Shown in pieces: positions 46,925 through 56,938 of a stretch of DNA of 64,000 nt. The notes beneath the pieces are model-generated. The model worked only from the letters and a program-made list of their open reading frames with translations. It did no database searches and was not told where the DNA came from. Within the stretch, counting starts at the first letter, position 1, and the number at the start of each line of letters is the position of its first letter. Origin of the DNA: Phormidium ambiguum IAM M-71. Lineage in GTDB: Bacteria > Cyanobacteriota > Cyanobacteriia > Cyanobacteriales > Aerosakkonemataceae. The translations under genes were made by a program, and so were the position numbers. The DNA lies in assembly GCF_001904725.1 (NCBI RefSeq), contig NZ_MRCE01000010.1, positions 159,397-223,396 on the forward strand, given 5' to 3'.

Positions 46925-48148
46925 CTAATTAACAATTTCTGCGTAGAGCTTGGCTAGAGATTCTCCTTTGGCTTCCCAGGAGAATCCTTCCGTTACCCAG
47001 CGATGTCCCGTCTGTCCCATTTTTAGGCGAAGTTCCGAATCTTCAGCCAAACGAGTTATTGCTTGTGCTAAATCATCTACAACTTGATCGGGGGTATTTG
47101 CCGGAACTTTAATCCCAGCTTCTTCAGTAACCTGAATAGCAGGTCCACCTAGATCTAAACAAATCACTGGACGACCTGCTGCTAAAGCCTCTAAACAGAC
47201 TCCTCCTCCAGAGTCATGCAAACTAGGATGGAGCAATATGTGGCACTCACTGAGCTTCTCTAAGGCTTCATTGCGTGACAAATTTCCCCAAAATTTGACT
47301 TGCTCAGATATACCCAATTGCATTGCTAAGGATTGCAGAGATTTCTTTTCTGGGCCGTCTCCTAAAATCCAATACTCTACATTTGGCAGTTTGGCTTGAG
47401 CAAAGGCACGTAATCCCAGGTGCAGCCCTTTCCAATGTAGAAGTCTTGCCATACTGATGAATCGTATAGTAGAGTCATCGGGCATTGGGCATTGGGAAAG
47501 GCTAGAAATTTCTTCCTGCGATAAACCTAATGCAGAGGATACTTCTACATTTTTCGCTCCCATTAGGCTGAGTCGCTCAGCCGTATCCTTAGTTGTTGCT
47601 CTTGCTAAAATGCTCTGTTGGGCAGTTAAGCGAGTAAATGGATCGCGTTCTCCAATTTGGTGAGCTAGACTTCTGACAATTTCGTAAACTTTGCCACGCA
47701 GACTGAAATCTTGCCAAAATGCTTTCGGTGCAAATTCTCCGCCTCCAACTGGCCCCCAGACAAACGGAATTGGTAAAAATGAGAGAAAGCTGGGAGAGGA
47801 ATACCTCACATAAGTTACATGATGCACTAAGTCAAATCCTAATTCATTATGTAATTTGCGGGCTGTGAAATAGGCAGAAATTTGCCATAGATAATGATGA
47901 ATATGTACGCCCTGTAATCCCTGTTTCCACAACCTAGACAAAGGTAGGTTGCAATATATAAATTGAAGTCCGGGAATTGGGTTGTTTTTTAGTTCAGCTT
48001 CAATACTTGGACGATTATCTTCGCGGGTCAATACCCACACTTTATGATGTTTAACCAAGGAGCAAACTGTATTCCAGCCAACCCCGGGTTCGGAACCCAT
48101 ACCTGGTCTACAAGCATAAGCGGAAACTAAGATCTTTAAGCTCTTCAT
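46925..48148 (-). CDS. GT4 family glycosyltransferase
   Basis: This 407-residue GT-B enzyme starts with KILVSAYACRPGMGSEPGVGWN, the specific N-terminus of a GT4 subgroup common in cyanobacterial surface-glycan loci. The donor half holds SMARLLHWKGLHLGLRAF, ILGDGPEKKSL and HPSLHDSGGGVCLEALAAGRP, where the usual E-x7-E is changed to a Gly-rich variant with one Glu. A 118-base spacer separates it from the following GT4 gene, enough for an internal promoter. Confidence 0.88.
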   Translation of the reverse strand: MKSLKILVSAYACRPGMGSEPGVGWNTVCSLVKHHKVWVLTREDNRPSIEAELKNNPIPGLQFIYCNLPLSRLWKQGLQGVHIHHYLWQISAYFTARKLHNELGFDLVHHVTYVRYSSPSFLSFLPIPFVWGPVGGGEFAPKAFWQDFSLRGKVYEIVRSLAHQIGERDPFTRLTAQQSILARATTKDTAERLSLMGAKNVEVSSALGLSQEEISSLSQCPMPDDSTIRFISMARLLHWKGLHLGLRAFAQAKLPNVEYWILGDGPEKKSLQSLAMQLGISEQVKFWGNLSRNEALEKLSECHILLHPSLHDSGGGVCLEALAAGRPVICLDLGGPAIQVTEEAGIKVPANTPDQVVDDLAQAITRLAEDSELRLKMGQTGHRWVTEGFSWEAKGESLAKLYAEIVN

Positions 48149-48200
48149 TGGTTAACCTTAAAAAATAGTTTATGAGGCTAAAGTTATCAACTAATCTTTG

Positions 48201-49343
48201 CTAACGCTCTAAGACTAATGATGTAACTTTGGCAAGGAATTCTGCTGCTATTTTTGGTGTGTATTGAGCCATTAGTTGTTGTGATTTATTACCCATTGAA
48301 CTAATTAAGTTTGGATCGTTAATAAAACGAAGCATTAACTCTGCCAACTTTTCCGGCTCGGATGGATCGAAAATATAACCATTTTCTCCTTCAACAACTA
48401 TCTGGGATGCCCCCGCCCATTTGGAGCACAAAATGGGTTTTCCTAAAACCATTGCTTCGGAGACGACAACACCCCAAGTATCCTCTAGTGTGGGAAGAAC
48501 AAAAACACTAGCAGAGCGAAAAAAACTACCTAGTTGACTATAATCCTGTTTTCCTAGCCACTTCACTTGCTCTGTTAAGTTAAGGCTTTGGCAGAAGCTT
48601 TCTAGTTCTTCCCGTTGTGTGCCGTCGCCTATTACCAATATTGTATAGTTGTCAATGTTCCGCTTTTTCAGGATAGCACAGGCTTCCAATAGATAATTAA
48701 GTCCTTTCCGAGGCGTAACACTGCCAACAAATAGGAAAATTGGTTTCTGTAATTGGGAAATAAGTTCACTATTTCCTGAATACTCTAATAAAGCTTTAGG
48801 ATCGGGTACTTCATAAGGTTGAGCAAAAACGCGATCGGCTTTAGCATTGAGTATTTCAATTAGATAAGCTTTTCCCGCTTGGCTATTGGTAATACAAGCA
48901 TCTGCTGCTTTCACCATTGCTCGTCTTACGGCTAATCGAGACGCTGAATTACGATAATCTACACCAGGAGAACTACCTTCGTAGGCAATGACAACCTTCC
49001 ATCGTCCCACTGGCTTAAACAACAGCGCCAAAATAGTCCATACACCGAATGAATTTGAAAAAATGACATCCGGTTTAAACTTGAGCAATCGATTAACAAT
49101 CCCTAAAGATAAATAGGTAAAGTTAGCACCGTAGCTCGTTGATGAGCGAATGATTGGTATAACTTTACCGCCGACTACTTCAACTCTAAAGGAATCTTCA
49201 AACCCTGGAGCATAACCTCTCCACCAACCCGCAAATACAGTTGTTTGTGGAAATAGGCGTGTCAACTCACACAGAGTAGGATGCCAATAAAAGAAGGCTG
49301 AATTTAGCAGCCAAGCAATGCGAAGGTTATTCATAGCTATCAA
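48201..49343 (-). CDS. GT4 family glycosyltransferase
   Basis: This 380-residue GT-B transferase begins with LRIAWLLNSAFFYWHPTLCEL, has YEGSSPGVDYRNS in the acceptor half, and FVGSVTPRKGLNYLLEA, VIGDGTQREEL and TLEDTWGVVVSEAMVLGKP in the donor half. The last has E-x8-E spacing close to the family motif. It lies 129 bases from the PhyH-type oxygenase and 52 from the next GT4 gene. It is the second gene of the leftward operon. Confidence 0.88.
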   Translation of the reverse strand: MIAMNNLRIAWLLNSAFFYWHPTLCELTRLFPQTTVFAGWWRGYAPGFEDSFRVEVVGGKVIPIIRSSTSYGANFTYLSLGIVNRLLKFKPDVIFSNSFGVWTILALLFKPVGRWKVVIAYEGSSPGVDYRNSASRLAVRRAMVKAADACITNSQAGKAYLIEILNAKADRVFAQPYEVPDPKALLEYSGNSELISQLQKPIFLFVGSVTPRKGLNYLLEACAILKKRNIDNYTILVIGDGTQREELESFCQSLNLTEQVKWLGKQDYSQLGSFFRSASVFVLPTLEDTWGVVVSEAMVLGKPILCSKWAGASQIVVEGENGYIFDPSEPEKLAELMLRFINDPNLISSMGNKSQQLMAQYTPKIAAEFLAKVTSLVLER

Positions 49344-49472
49344 TTTTTCAGCCTTAAAGATCCACCAACAAACTTACCTAATCAATACTAGTTAAAGATA
49401 TTTAGCAGAGTTTATCTATAAAATATCTTTAACTGAGAATCAAAAACTTTCGGGTACTTGTTTCAGAAAGAA

Positions 49473-50393
49473 TTACTGGGCATAGCTATCTCGTCGCATA
49501 TCATAATCGGGCTTTCTATTTTTAACGTAATTTACGATCGCTTTCACATAGTACATGAAATTTGACTGGTAAGTGTCTAACTCACTTCCTAAAATCACTA
49601 CATTTGGATTAACGGTTGTTCTAACTTTCGGTTCTTTTTTGGCATACATCGCTTTCATATCACTTGGATAGTAATGTGCGGTTAACGATTTACGACTATA
49701 ACGCGGATCGGCGTTATTATATGCTCCATGAATAGTATATGGATGCCAAAAAAGTACATCACCTTTTTTCAAGGGAAAACTTTTATATTCGTACTGATTT
49801 TCATCAATCAGCGTTTTGATTTGTTTTACAAAAGAGTCGTGTTCGGAAAAATTTTCTACATTGTTTCGCTCAATAACTTTTCCTTTGTGGCTACCAGGAA
49901 GAACAAAAAAGCAACCAGCATCTTCATGTATATCTTCTAAGGCGTACCATGTGGCTAACATATTTCCTGATGGATCGGAGTCTAAATAGTAATGGTCTTG
50001 ATGTTCAATTGTCCCCGTTGATTTGTCGAAAAACATATTTTGCATCATGACATGGCTAGTTCTTCCTGATAAGGTTGTCAGAGTATCGGTGACACTCTTA
50101 TCTACCAAACATTCTTCAACGGAACGGGAAAAATTCCGCCACAGCTTTAAACTTGCTGGATTTAACATAGAATTTTCAATAAAGCCTTCTGGAGTTAGTT
50201 TTGGTTGAATCGGAAGATGAGTATCTTGACTGAAAAATACAAAATATTTGGAATGTTTAATCTTTTCATAAGAGTCAATAAATTTTTGAATTTTTCCTTT
50301 GTCTAGTAGATTTTCAATTACTACATAACCATAAGTTTCGTAGTATTCTTTGATAGCTTGCTTTTCATTAATTGAGAATTTTTTAATGGACAT
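49473..50393 (-). CDS. PhyH-type Fe(II)/2-oxoglutarate dioxygenase
   Basis: This 306-residue cupin-fold enzyme of the phytanoyl-CoA dioxygenase family binds iron through His131-x-Asp133 (in EHQDHYY) and a distal His222 (in YTIHGAYN). Arg234, 12 residues later, is placed to hold 2-oxoglutarate. No membrane segment or signal is visible. It heads the leftward glycan operon, with 129 bases before the first GT4 gene. In other loci such enzymes hydroxylate sugars, lipids or small molecules; here a modified monosaccharide or lipid is plausible but the substrate is unknown. Confidence 0.85.
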   Translation of the reverse strand: MSIKKFSINEKQAIKEYYETYGYVVIENLLDKGKIQKFIDSYEKIKHSKYFVFFSQDTHLPIQPKLTPEGFIENSMLNPASLKLWRNFSRSVEECLVDKSVTDTLTTLSGRTSHVMMQNMFFDKSTGTIEHQDHYYLDSDPSGNMLATWYALEDIHEDAGCFFVLPGSHKGKVIERNNVENFSEHDSFVKQIKTLIDENQYEYKSFPLKKGDVLFWHPYTIHGAYNNADPRYSRKSLTAHYYPSDMKAMYAKKEPKVRTTVNPNVVILGSELDTYQSNFMYYVKAIVNYVKNRKPDYDMRRDSYAQ

Positions 50394-51135
50394 GATTCAT
50401 CTCCCACAATATAATTTTCTTGGATTTTTTAGTGATTCACAACAATCTTAATTAGTGAATTTTCTAGAAACTATTTTGCAAAATTTCATGGTTTTTAGTA
50501 ATTTAGTAACAGAGAACAGGGGAATAAAAAAACACCCTTTTACATTGATTATTGACAATTACTGATTCATAATTTTTTGGAAAACAACATCTAAAAATTC
50601 CCAATTTTATTTTGAAGTTTTAAAGATATAACATTGCTATAAAGCAATATTATATTTAATCGTATCATACAAGATGAAGCGAAAATTTATGTAGATACTA
50701 GTACATAATTTACTTAATCTTTACAAAACCTGTTTTGAGTATTAATTTATTTAAAATTTTTCGCTGTATTGGGTATGGGGGTACTGACATTTTGTTTTTT
50801 TTATCGTAGATACAACAATAAATTTTACGAGGTTATGAAATGTGTGAATCAAAATTATGTATTACAAAACACATTTTAAATTTTCGTACTGATGATTTAA
50901 GAATATCTTCTAGATGTACTGTTGCTGACTTTACCATAGTTTAATCTTGTACTAAGTTTGACAAGTTATCCGTAAGATGTGGAATTGAATGTCATATTAA
51001 AAACACAAGACGCTCGAATGGTAAGCTAGGTGGATCGGATCGGATTGCCATTCCATTTTTAGCCGCAACAGAAATTATCAATCAAATTCATATAGTTGAT
51101 GGTAAAACTTGGAGAAAACGAGTAAGTAAAATAAA
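50394..51135. other. Divergent intergenic region, 742 bases
   Basis: This AT-rich DNA separates the PhyH gene and the transglutaminase gene. A small stem ATTGC/GCAAT lies at 50633-50648. A stopless frame without any start codon runs from about 50945 to 51138 and overlaps the transglutaminase ATG; it could be a decayed gene end. I see no RNA gene. Promoters for both flanking genes must lie here. Confidence 0.4.
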
Positions 51136-52035
51136 ATGAGTGTTATTTACGACCTGGAGCATATTACAACTTACCGCTACACAAATCCGGTAACATTTGG
51201 CGAACATCGCGCTATTTTCTTGCCAAGCGGAAACCATAGCGGTCGAATCTTAAGTTACTCGCTGGAAACTAATATTCCATCTAAAGTCCGCTGGATTATG
51301 GATACTCTCTCCAACAATGTAGCGTTTATTGAATTTAGCGAACCTGCGAAAGAATTGAGCGTTACTTGTCGAGTGCGGGGCGAACATTTTGGTATTGCGG
51401 CGATCGCAAATTTTCCCCTAGAAGCTCGCGCTAAAGAAGTTCCGGTACAATACACTCCAGATGAATGGATCGATCTGGCTCCATTTATGCGTCCCCATGC
51501 GGAAGATCCTGATGGTAGTGTGGCTGCATGGGCAAAAAGTTTTGTGTTAGGCGATCAAGATGTTACCCTGGATGTCCTGCAACGGATGATGGATAAAATT
51601 TGGAATTCTTTAACTTACCAGGCGCGGGAAGCAGAGGGAACTCAATCTCCGGGGGAAACCTTGCGTTTAAAGTCGGGTACTTGCCGTGATTATGCTTGGT
51701 TAATGATTGAGGCGTTGCGCCGACTTGGTTTTGCTTGTCGTTTTGTCAGCGGTTATCTTTATGATGCGGCGCTGGATGGTGGAGAGATTGGAATGATTGG
51801 ATCGGGCGCTACTCATGCTTGGTTACAAGTTTATTTACCTGGTGCTGGGTGGCGAGCTTACGATCCGACTAATCGTTTGACGGCAGGATATGATTTAATT
51901 CGGGTAGCGATCGCTCGTCATCCGGGACAAGTGATTCCTCTGACAGGTTCCTGGTTTGGTGAGGCTCAAGATTATTTGGGTATGGATGTAAAGGTTATAA
52001 TTCGTAAACTTGGTACGCTACCAGAATTTGAGTAG
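51136..52035 (+). CDS. Transglutaminase-like cysteine hydrolase
   Basis: This 299-residue protein has the bacterial transglutaminase-like layout: an N-terminal beta-sheet domain (YDLEHITTYRYTNPVTFGEHR) and a papain-like core. Catalytic Cys is in SGTCRDYAWLMIEALR near 183, His in GATHAWLQVYL near 227 and Asp in AYDPTN near 243. No signal peptide is seen, so it is probably cytoplasmic. Such proteins may cleave or crosslink peptides; the substrate is unknown. It precedes a large sensor kinase gene by 153 bases. There is no clear ribosome site near the ATG. Confidence 0.85.
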   Translation: MSVIYDLEHITTYRYTNPVTFGEHRAIFLPSGNHSGRILSYSLETNIPSKVRWIMDTLSNNVAFIEFSEPAKELSVTCRVRGEHFGIAAIANFPLEARAKEVPVQYTPDEWIDLAPFMRPHAEDPDGSVAAWAKSFVLGDQDVTLDVLQRMMDKIWNSLTYQAREAEGTQSPGETLRLKSGTCRDYAWLMIEALRRLGFACRFVSGYLYDAALDGGEIGMIGSGATHAWLQVYLPGAGWRAYDPTNRLTAGYDLIRVAIARHPGQVIPLTGSWFGEAQDYLGMDVKVIIRKLGTLPEFE

Positions 52036-52188
52036 TCGTAATCAGCTAAAACAACAATCAGAAAAGACAGAAATATTAAGTAGGTGTGGCGAGAGTCTCA
52101 ACTAGCAAACTATAAGAAAAGCTGACTGTAAGTAGAAGCCTTCTGCCTTCTTTATTCTTTTTTCTCACCTCTGTCCTTTGACTTTTTT

Positions 52189-55100
52189 ATGCGTATTTTC
52201 CTGCCACAAACTTTGCGCCGTTCCCTGACAAATTTACCGTTACGTTGGGTGTTAATTGTGCCATTTGTTTTGCCGATGATTGGAGCCATCACATTGATTG
52301 GTTATTTGTCCGATCGCAATGGACAACACAGTGTGGAAATTTTAGCCGATCGATTAGTTGCACAAACGCACGATCGAATAATCCAAGAACTTAATTCTTA
52401 TTTGCAAATTCCCATATTAATTAATCGTTTAAATGTCGATGCTGTCGATCGGAAATGGCTTAATTCTCAAGATGTTGTAGCATTAGATTCGCTTTTGTTT
52501 CATCGAATGCAGCAATTCGATGGGATATCGGCAGTTTTATTTGCTAGTCCAGACCAAACTTTTCGTGTAGTTGAACGGGTACAAGATAATTTATATTTGA
52601 CTTCTGCCGATCGCCTGCGTCCTAATCAATTCAAAACTTATCGATTGGATATTCAAGGTAAACCAGAAAAACTTGTTAATACTAATAATTTGAATTTGGG
52701 GCGCGATCGTTCTTGGTATAATCGCGCTATTAAAATGGGTCAGCCTGGATGGAGTGGTATTTTCCAGCATAATCCTTCAACTATAAATTTAAATGCTTCT
52801 CAACCTGTTTATGAGAGAACAACTAAGCGTTTATTAGGAGTTTTTTCAGTCAGTATTCAATTAAATTATTTGAGTGATTTTCTCAATCGTTTATCTATTA
52901 GCCGCTTTGGTCATGTACTGATTATAGACCAGAATGGTGACTTAATTGCCACAGCAAAACCAGAAGAAATTTATAATATTAAATTCCAAAAACAACAAGT
53001 TAAACAACTAAAAATTTATGAAAGTCGGGATAATTTAACGCGATCGCTAGGCGAATATTTGCGCGATCGCAAATGGTTAGTAAAATCTCTGAATCAAAGG
53101 GAAAATTTGTTATTTAATTACCAAGGCGAACTCCAATCTGTGAGTATCACGCCTTATCAAGATCGGTATGGTCTGAATTGGCGCATTGTGACAGTTATTC
53201 CCAAATCCCATTTTATGAAAGGGATGAAAAAGAATACAGAAATCACAATTTTACTTTGTCTACTAACTCTAGGTTTAGCGATCGTTATAGCACTAATTGC
53301 TACTAATAAACTTATAGCACGCTTTCGACAATTGAAGCGAGCGAGTCAAGAACTAGCTAAGGGTAATCTCGCGCAAAGATTACCTACTGATAACTCAATT
53401 TCTGAGTTAAATGATGTTGCACAAGCATTTAATCAAATGGCAGACCAAGTGCAGCAGTCTTTTCAGCAAATTAAAATTGCTTTAGAAGAGTCAGAAAAAA
53501 AGTTTACTACCATTTTTCGGACTAGTCCTGACCCAATTGCGATCGCTAGTTTAAAGTCAGGACGTATTTTAGAAATTAATGATAGTTTAATAGAATTTTT
53601 TGGCTATTCTCGTGATGAAATTATCGATCGCACAGCATTGGAACTGAATCTTTGGCATAACTTGGATGAATATAACAAATATAGAGAATTGTTAAAAAAG
53701 CAACTTAGTATCCGCAACTTAGAAACTCAGTTACGTACCAAATCAGGTGAAGTCAAAACAGTTTTATTATCTGCCGAAATTCGGACTTTAGAAGGACAAG
53801 ATTGCGTAACTGTATTGTTGCGAGATATTAGCGAACGCAAACAAACCGAAGCGGAATTAAGAAAGAGTGAAAGCAATCTTTTGTACGCTCAAAGAATTGC
53901 TCATGTTGGTAGTTGGGAATTAGACTTAAAAGAGCAAAAAATTACTTGGTCGGAAGAACTTTTCCGCATTTTTGGACTCGACCCTAATCAAAAAGAGCCT
54001 TTATATAACGAATTACTAAAGGCAATACCTATTGAAGAACAAAATATATTAATTACTGAAATTGAACAAGCTTTAACTGAACATACTTCTTATCAAGTTG
54101 AACATTGCATTTGTCGTCCAGATGGAACAATTCGTTATGTAATCAGCAAAGGTCAAACAGAATTTGACGATCGACAACAAGCATTAAAACTTTTTGGTAC
54201 TGTATTGGATATTACCGATCGCAAACTTGCAGAAGCAGCCAAAGAAGAAAGTGAAACTCGCTTCCGTCAATTAGCGGAATCAGTACGAGAAGGCTTTTTT
54301 GTTTATGAAATAGAATCGGCTAAATATTCTTATGTGAACCCAGCTTATGAATCAATTTTAGGCATATCAATGGAATCTGTCGGCCAAGGAATGTTACATT
54401 GGTTAAACCAAATTCATCCTGACGATCGCCATCGGATCGAAGAAGGTCTAAGGCGAGAAAGTCAGGGAGAAAACTTTAATGAAGAGTATCGTTTTATTAG
54501 GCCAAATGGTGAAATAAATTGGTTGCGATCGCAAGCATACCCAATTCGCAACCAAAAGGGAAATATTATTAGAATTGTTGGCGTTGTCGAAGACATTACC
54601 GAACAAAAAAAACTAGAACAATCATTACGGGACAGCGAAGAACTGTTTCGTCGCGCTTTTGATAATGCACCTATTGGAATTTCTTTGGTAGCACCGAATG
54701 GTCAATTTATCAAAACTAATAATTATTATTGCAACCTATTGGGATATAACCAAGAAGAATTGTTGAAATTAAAATTTCAAGATATTACATATCCAGGCGA
54801 TTTAGAAGTAGATTTAGAAGGTTTTGAACAAATGCTTTCCGGGAAAATTTCTGCTTTTCAACTGGAAAAAAGATACATTACTAAACAAGGAACAGAAATT
54901 CCCGTACTCATTAATGCCGCACTGGTGCGCGATCGAAATGGTGAACCACTCTACTTTATCGGACATATTCAAGATATACGCGATCGTCTCAGAGTTGAAC
55001 AGATGAAAAATGAATTTATTTCCGTTATTAGTCACGAACTCCGCACCCCATTAACCTCAATTCGAGGTTCATTGGGATTATTAAACTCTGGCGTTTTTGA

Positions 55101-55737
55101 AAATAGACCAGAAAAAGTCAAACGGATGCTGCAAATTGCGATGAACAGCAGCGAACGCCTAGAGCGTTTAGTCAACGATATCCTCACCTTAGAACGATTA
55201 AAATCGCACAAAGTTCAACTCGTAAAAGAGCAATGCCAAATTAACGACCTAATGCAACAAGCAATAGAAAGCGTGCAAGCATTAGCCGAGCAAACAGGTG
55301 TGAGTATTTCCCTTTCAGCGCTCCAGTACAGCATTATGGTAGCTCCCGATGCGATCGTTCAAACTTTAATCAATCTACTCAGCAATGCTATAAAATTTTC
55401 ATCTTCTGGTGATACCGTGTCGCTAAAAGCAGAAATAATAGAAGATTGGCAAAATGAATCACCAGAAAAGTGGAAAAGCGATAATTACGCTGCTATTCCC
55501 ACACCGTTTATCTTATTCACAGTCAAAGATCGAGGTCGCGGCATCCCCGACGAAAAACAGAAAATCATTTTTGAGCAATTCCAACAAGTTGATGTATCTG
55601 ATTCTCGAAACAAAGGAGGAACTGGATTAGGATTGGCAATTTGTAAGAAAATTGTACAACAACACAATGGAAAAATTTGGGTTGAAAGTACTTTGGGTGA
55701 AGGAAGCACTTTTTACTTTACATTGCCATTGCAATGA
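52189..55737 (+). CDS. Cache-HAMP-multi-PAS sensor histidine kinase
   Basis: This 1182-residue kinase has an N-terminal helix (about 18-40), a periplasmic dCache-like region (about 45-345), a second helix near 348-372 and a HAMP domain with ELAKGNLAQRLPT. Four PAS/PAC modules span about 437-555, 565-685, 692-810 and 815-935. The H-box ISHELRTPLTS has the phosphoacceptor His near 949. The ATPase has N-box LINLLSNAIKFS, G1 DRGRGIPDE and G2 GGTGLGLAI. A single receiver protein lies 9 bases downstream and is its likely partner. The extracellular Cache domain suggests a small soluble ligand such as an amino acid or organic acid. Confidence 0.92.
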   Translation: MRIFLPQTLRRSLTNLPLRWVLIVPFVLPMIGAITLIGYLSDRNGQHSVEILADRLVAQTHDRIIQELNSYLQIPILINRLNVDAVDRKWLNSQDVVALDSLLFHRMQQFDGISAVLFASPDQTFRVVERVQDNLYLTSADRLRPNQFKTYRLDIQGKPEKLVNTNNLNLGRDRSWYNRAIKMGQPGWSGIFQHNPSTINLNASQPVYERTTKRLLGVFSVSIQLNYLSDFLNRLSISRFGHVLIIDQNGDLIATAKPEEIYNIKFQKQQVKQLKIYESRDNLTRSLGEYLRDRKWLVKSLNQRENLLFNYQGELQSVSITPYQDRYGLNWRIVTVIPKSHFMKGMKKNTEITILLCLLTLGLAIVIALIATNKLIARFRQLKRASQELAKGNLAQRLPTDNSISELNDVAQAFNQMADQVQQSFQQIKIALEESEKKFTTIFRTSPDPIAIASLKSGRILEINDSLIEFFGYSRDEIIDRTALELNLWHNLDEYNKYRELLKKQLSIRNLETQLRTKSGEVKTVLLSAEIRTLEGQDCVTVLLRDISERKQTEAELRKSESNLLYAQRIAHVGSWELDLKEQKITWSEELFRIFGLDPNQKEPLYNELLKAIPIEEQNILITEIEQALTEHTSYQVEHCICRPDGTIRYVISKGQTEFDDRQQALKLFGTVLDITDRKLAEAAKEESETRFRQLAESVREGFFVYEIESAKYSYVNPAYESILGISMESVGQGMLHWLNQIHPDDRHRIEEGLRRESQGENFNEEYRFIRPNGEINWLRSQAYPIRNQKGNIIRIVGVVEDITEQKKLEQSLRDSEELFRRAFDNAPIGISLVAPNGQFIKTNNYYCNLLGYNQEELLKLKFQDITYPGDLEVDLEGFEQMLSGKISAFQLEKRYITKQGTEIPVLINAALVRDRNGEPLYFIGHIQDIRDRLRVEQMKNEFISVISHELRTPLTSIRGSLGLLNSGVFENRPEKVKRMLQIAMNSSERLERLVNDILTLERLKSHKVQLVKEQCQINDLMQQAIESVQALAEQTGVSISLSALQYSIMVAPDAIVQTLINLLSNAIKFSSSGDTVSLKAEIIEDWQNESPEKWKSDNYAAIPTPFILFTVKDRGRGIPDEKQKIIFEQFQQVDVSDSRNKGGTGLGLAICKKIVQQHNGKIWVESTLGEGSTFYFTLPLQ

Positions 55738-55746
55738 AGGATAAAA

Positions 55747-56124
55747 ATGACTAAATGGATTCTTGTTGTGGATGATGATGACGAAATCCGCGAAGTTGTG
55801 CAGGCATCCCTAGAAGAATTTGGCGGTTGGCAAACAATAACGGCGGCTTCTGGTCATGAAGCTTTGCAAATCGCAAAAACTGACGTTTTAGATGCCATTC
55901 TGCTAGATATATCAATGCCTGGAATGGATGGGTTTGAAGTTTGTTCTGCACTTCAGGCAGAACCAAGAACTCAGAATATCCCAGTAATAGTATTAACTGC
56001 AAAAGCTTTGCTTAGCGATCGACAACAATTTCTCGATCTCGATATTGCAGGTGTAATCATCAAACCCTTCGATCCGATAAATATTTGGAGACAAGTAGCA
56101 CAAATATTGGGTTGGAGTGAGTAA
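55747..56124 (+). CDS. Single-domain response regulator
   Basis: This 125-residue CheY-like receiver has all functional residues: acidic cluster VVDDDDE at 7-13, phosphorylated Asp54 in LLDISMPGMDG, Thr86 in VLTAKA and Lys106 in IIKPFDP. No output domain is present, so it signals by protein contact or serves in a relay. It starts 9 bases after the sensor kinase, which makes it the cognate partner. Confidence 0.93.
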   Translation: MTKWILVVDDDDEIREVVQASLEEFGGWQTITAASGHEALQIAKTDVLDAILLDISMPGMDGFEVCSALQAEPRTQNIPVIVLTAKALLSDRQQFLDLDIAGVIIKPFDPINIWRQVAQILGWSE

Positions 56125-56470
56125 ACAGGTTTAGTTTTCATATCACTTTCATATCTTGTTGTTTTAATCTTAGAGAGCAATTAATCCCAGAAACTTGTAA
56201 GTTGTAACTGGCAGATTAAGTGATGACTTGAGCAAAGTTCGATTTGTTGAGAGGTTGCGATCGATGTTTTAATTAAGACTTTAATTTACAACAAGTTACA
56301 TAAATGCGATCGCAATTCTGCACATTTTCTGGAACTCATCGCCAGACAAATGTAAGAAAATTTACAACTCAACTTTGACAACTCTTTCAAGTCGGAAGAA
56401 CACCGCAACAGCTAGTCAAAAAATTACTAAATTGCCAGCTGTTCCCTTTCTAACCCAAGGGGCGTGATTC
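56125..56470 (+). other. Intergenic region before the degenerate receiver gene
   Basis: These 346 bases contain a few HIP1 cores and no credible frame, terminator or RNA gene. They separate the cognate receiver from a second, degenerate receiver on the same strand. Confidence 0.35.
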
Positions 56471-56866
56471 ATGTCTAACAAATCAATTCTGTTGATTGAG
56501 TATGAAGCCAACATGAGAGAAGTATTATACATTTCGCTCACAGAAATAGGTGGCTGGAAAGTCACTCTAGCGGACTCGATTCAAAAAGGAATTGATCTGT
56601 TTATGGCAATCCGTCCTAATGCAATTTTGCTAGATACTTCTACTCCAGAAACAGATGCTCTGATATTTATTGAACAATTGAAACAATATTCAATAAGTCA
56701 ATGTATCCCCATCTTGTTGATTACTGCCAGAGCCAGTTGGTTTACACCGAAAGAACTTCAACAAATGGGATTCGCCGGAGCAATCACCAAACCATTTAAT
56801 CCTTCCACTCTTCCGACTCAACTATCTCAATTATTGGGATGGAGTAATAATCATGTAGATCACTAA
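56471..56866 (+). CDS. Degenerate single-domain receiver
   Basis: This 131-residue receiver-fold protein is related in sequence to the neighbour at 55747 (ILLDTSTPETDA, ITKPFNP, LGWS endings). The Asp phosphorylation site (Asp55) and the Lys in TKPF are kept. The first acidic cluster reads IEYEAN, so the second metal-binding Asp is a Tyr. Weak or no phosphorylation is expected. It may be a pseudo-receiver that competes with or modulates the upstream pair. ATG is preceded by AAGGGGCG at a good distance. Confidence 0.8.
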   Translation: MSNKSILLIEYEANMREVLYISLTEIGGWKVTLADSIQKGIDLFMAIRPNAILLDTSTPETDALIFIEQLKQYSISQCIPILLITARASWFTPKELQQMGFAGAITKPFNPSTLPTQLSQLLGWSNNHVDH

Positions 56867-56938
56867 AGAATTATTGCGTATTTATGTAGATTGGGTAGTC
56901 GGTAAAATTGCCAAGAAAAGCTAATTTAGGAGTAAAAT

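Noticed and set aside
50945..51138. Stopless frame of about 64 codons ending over the transglutaminase start (TGA inside ATGA)
   Set aside because: No start codon in frame and no family match. It might be a decayed gene end, but evidence is too weak to call.
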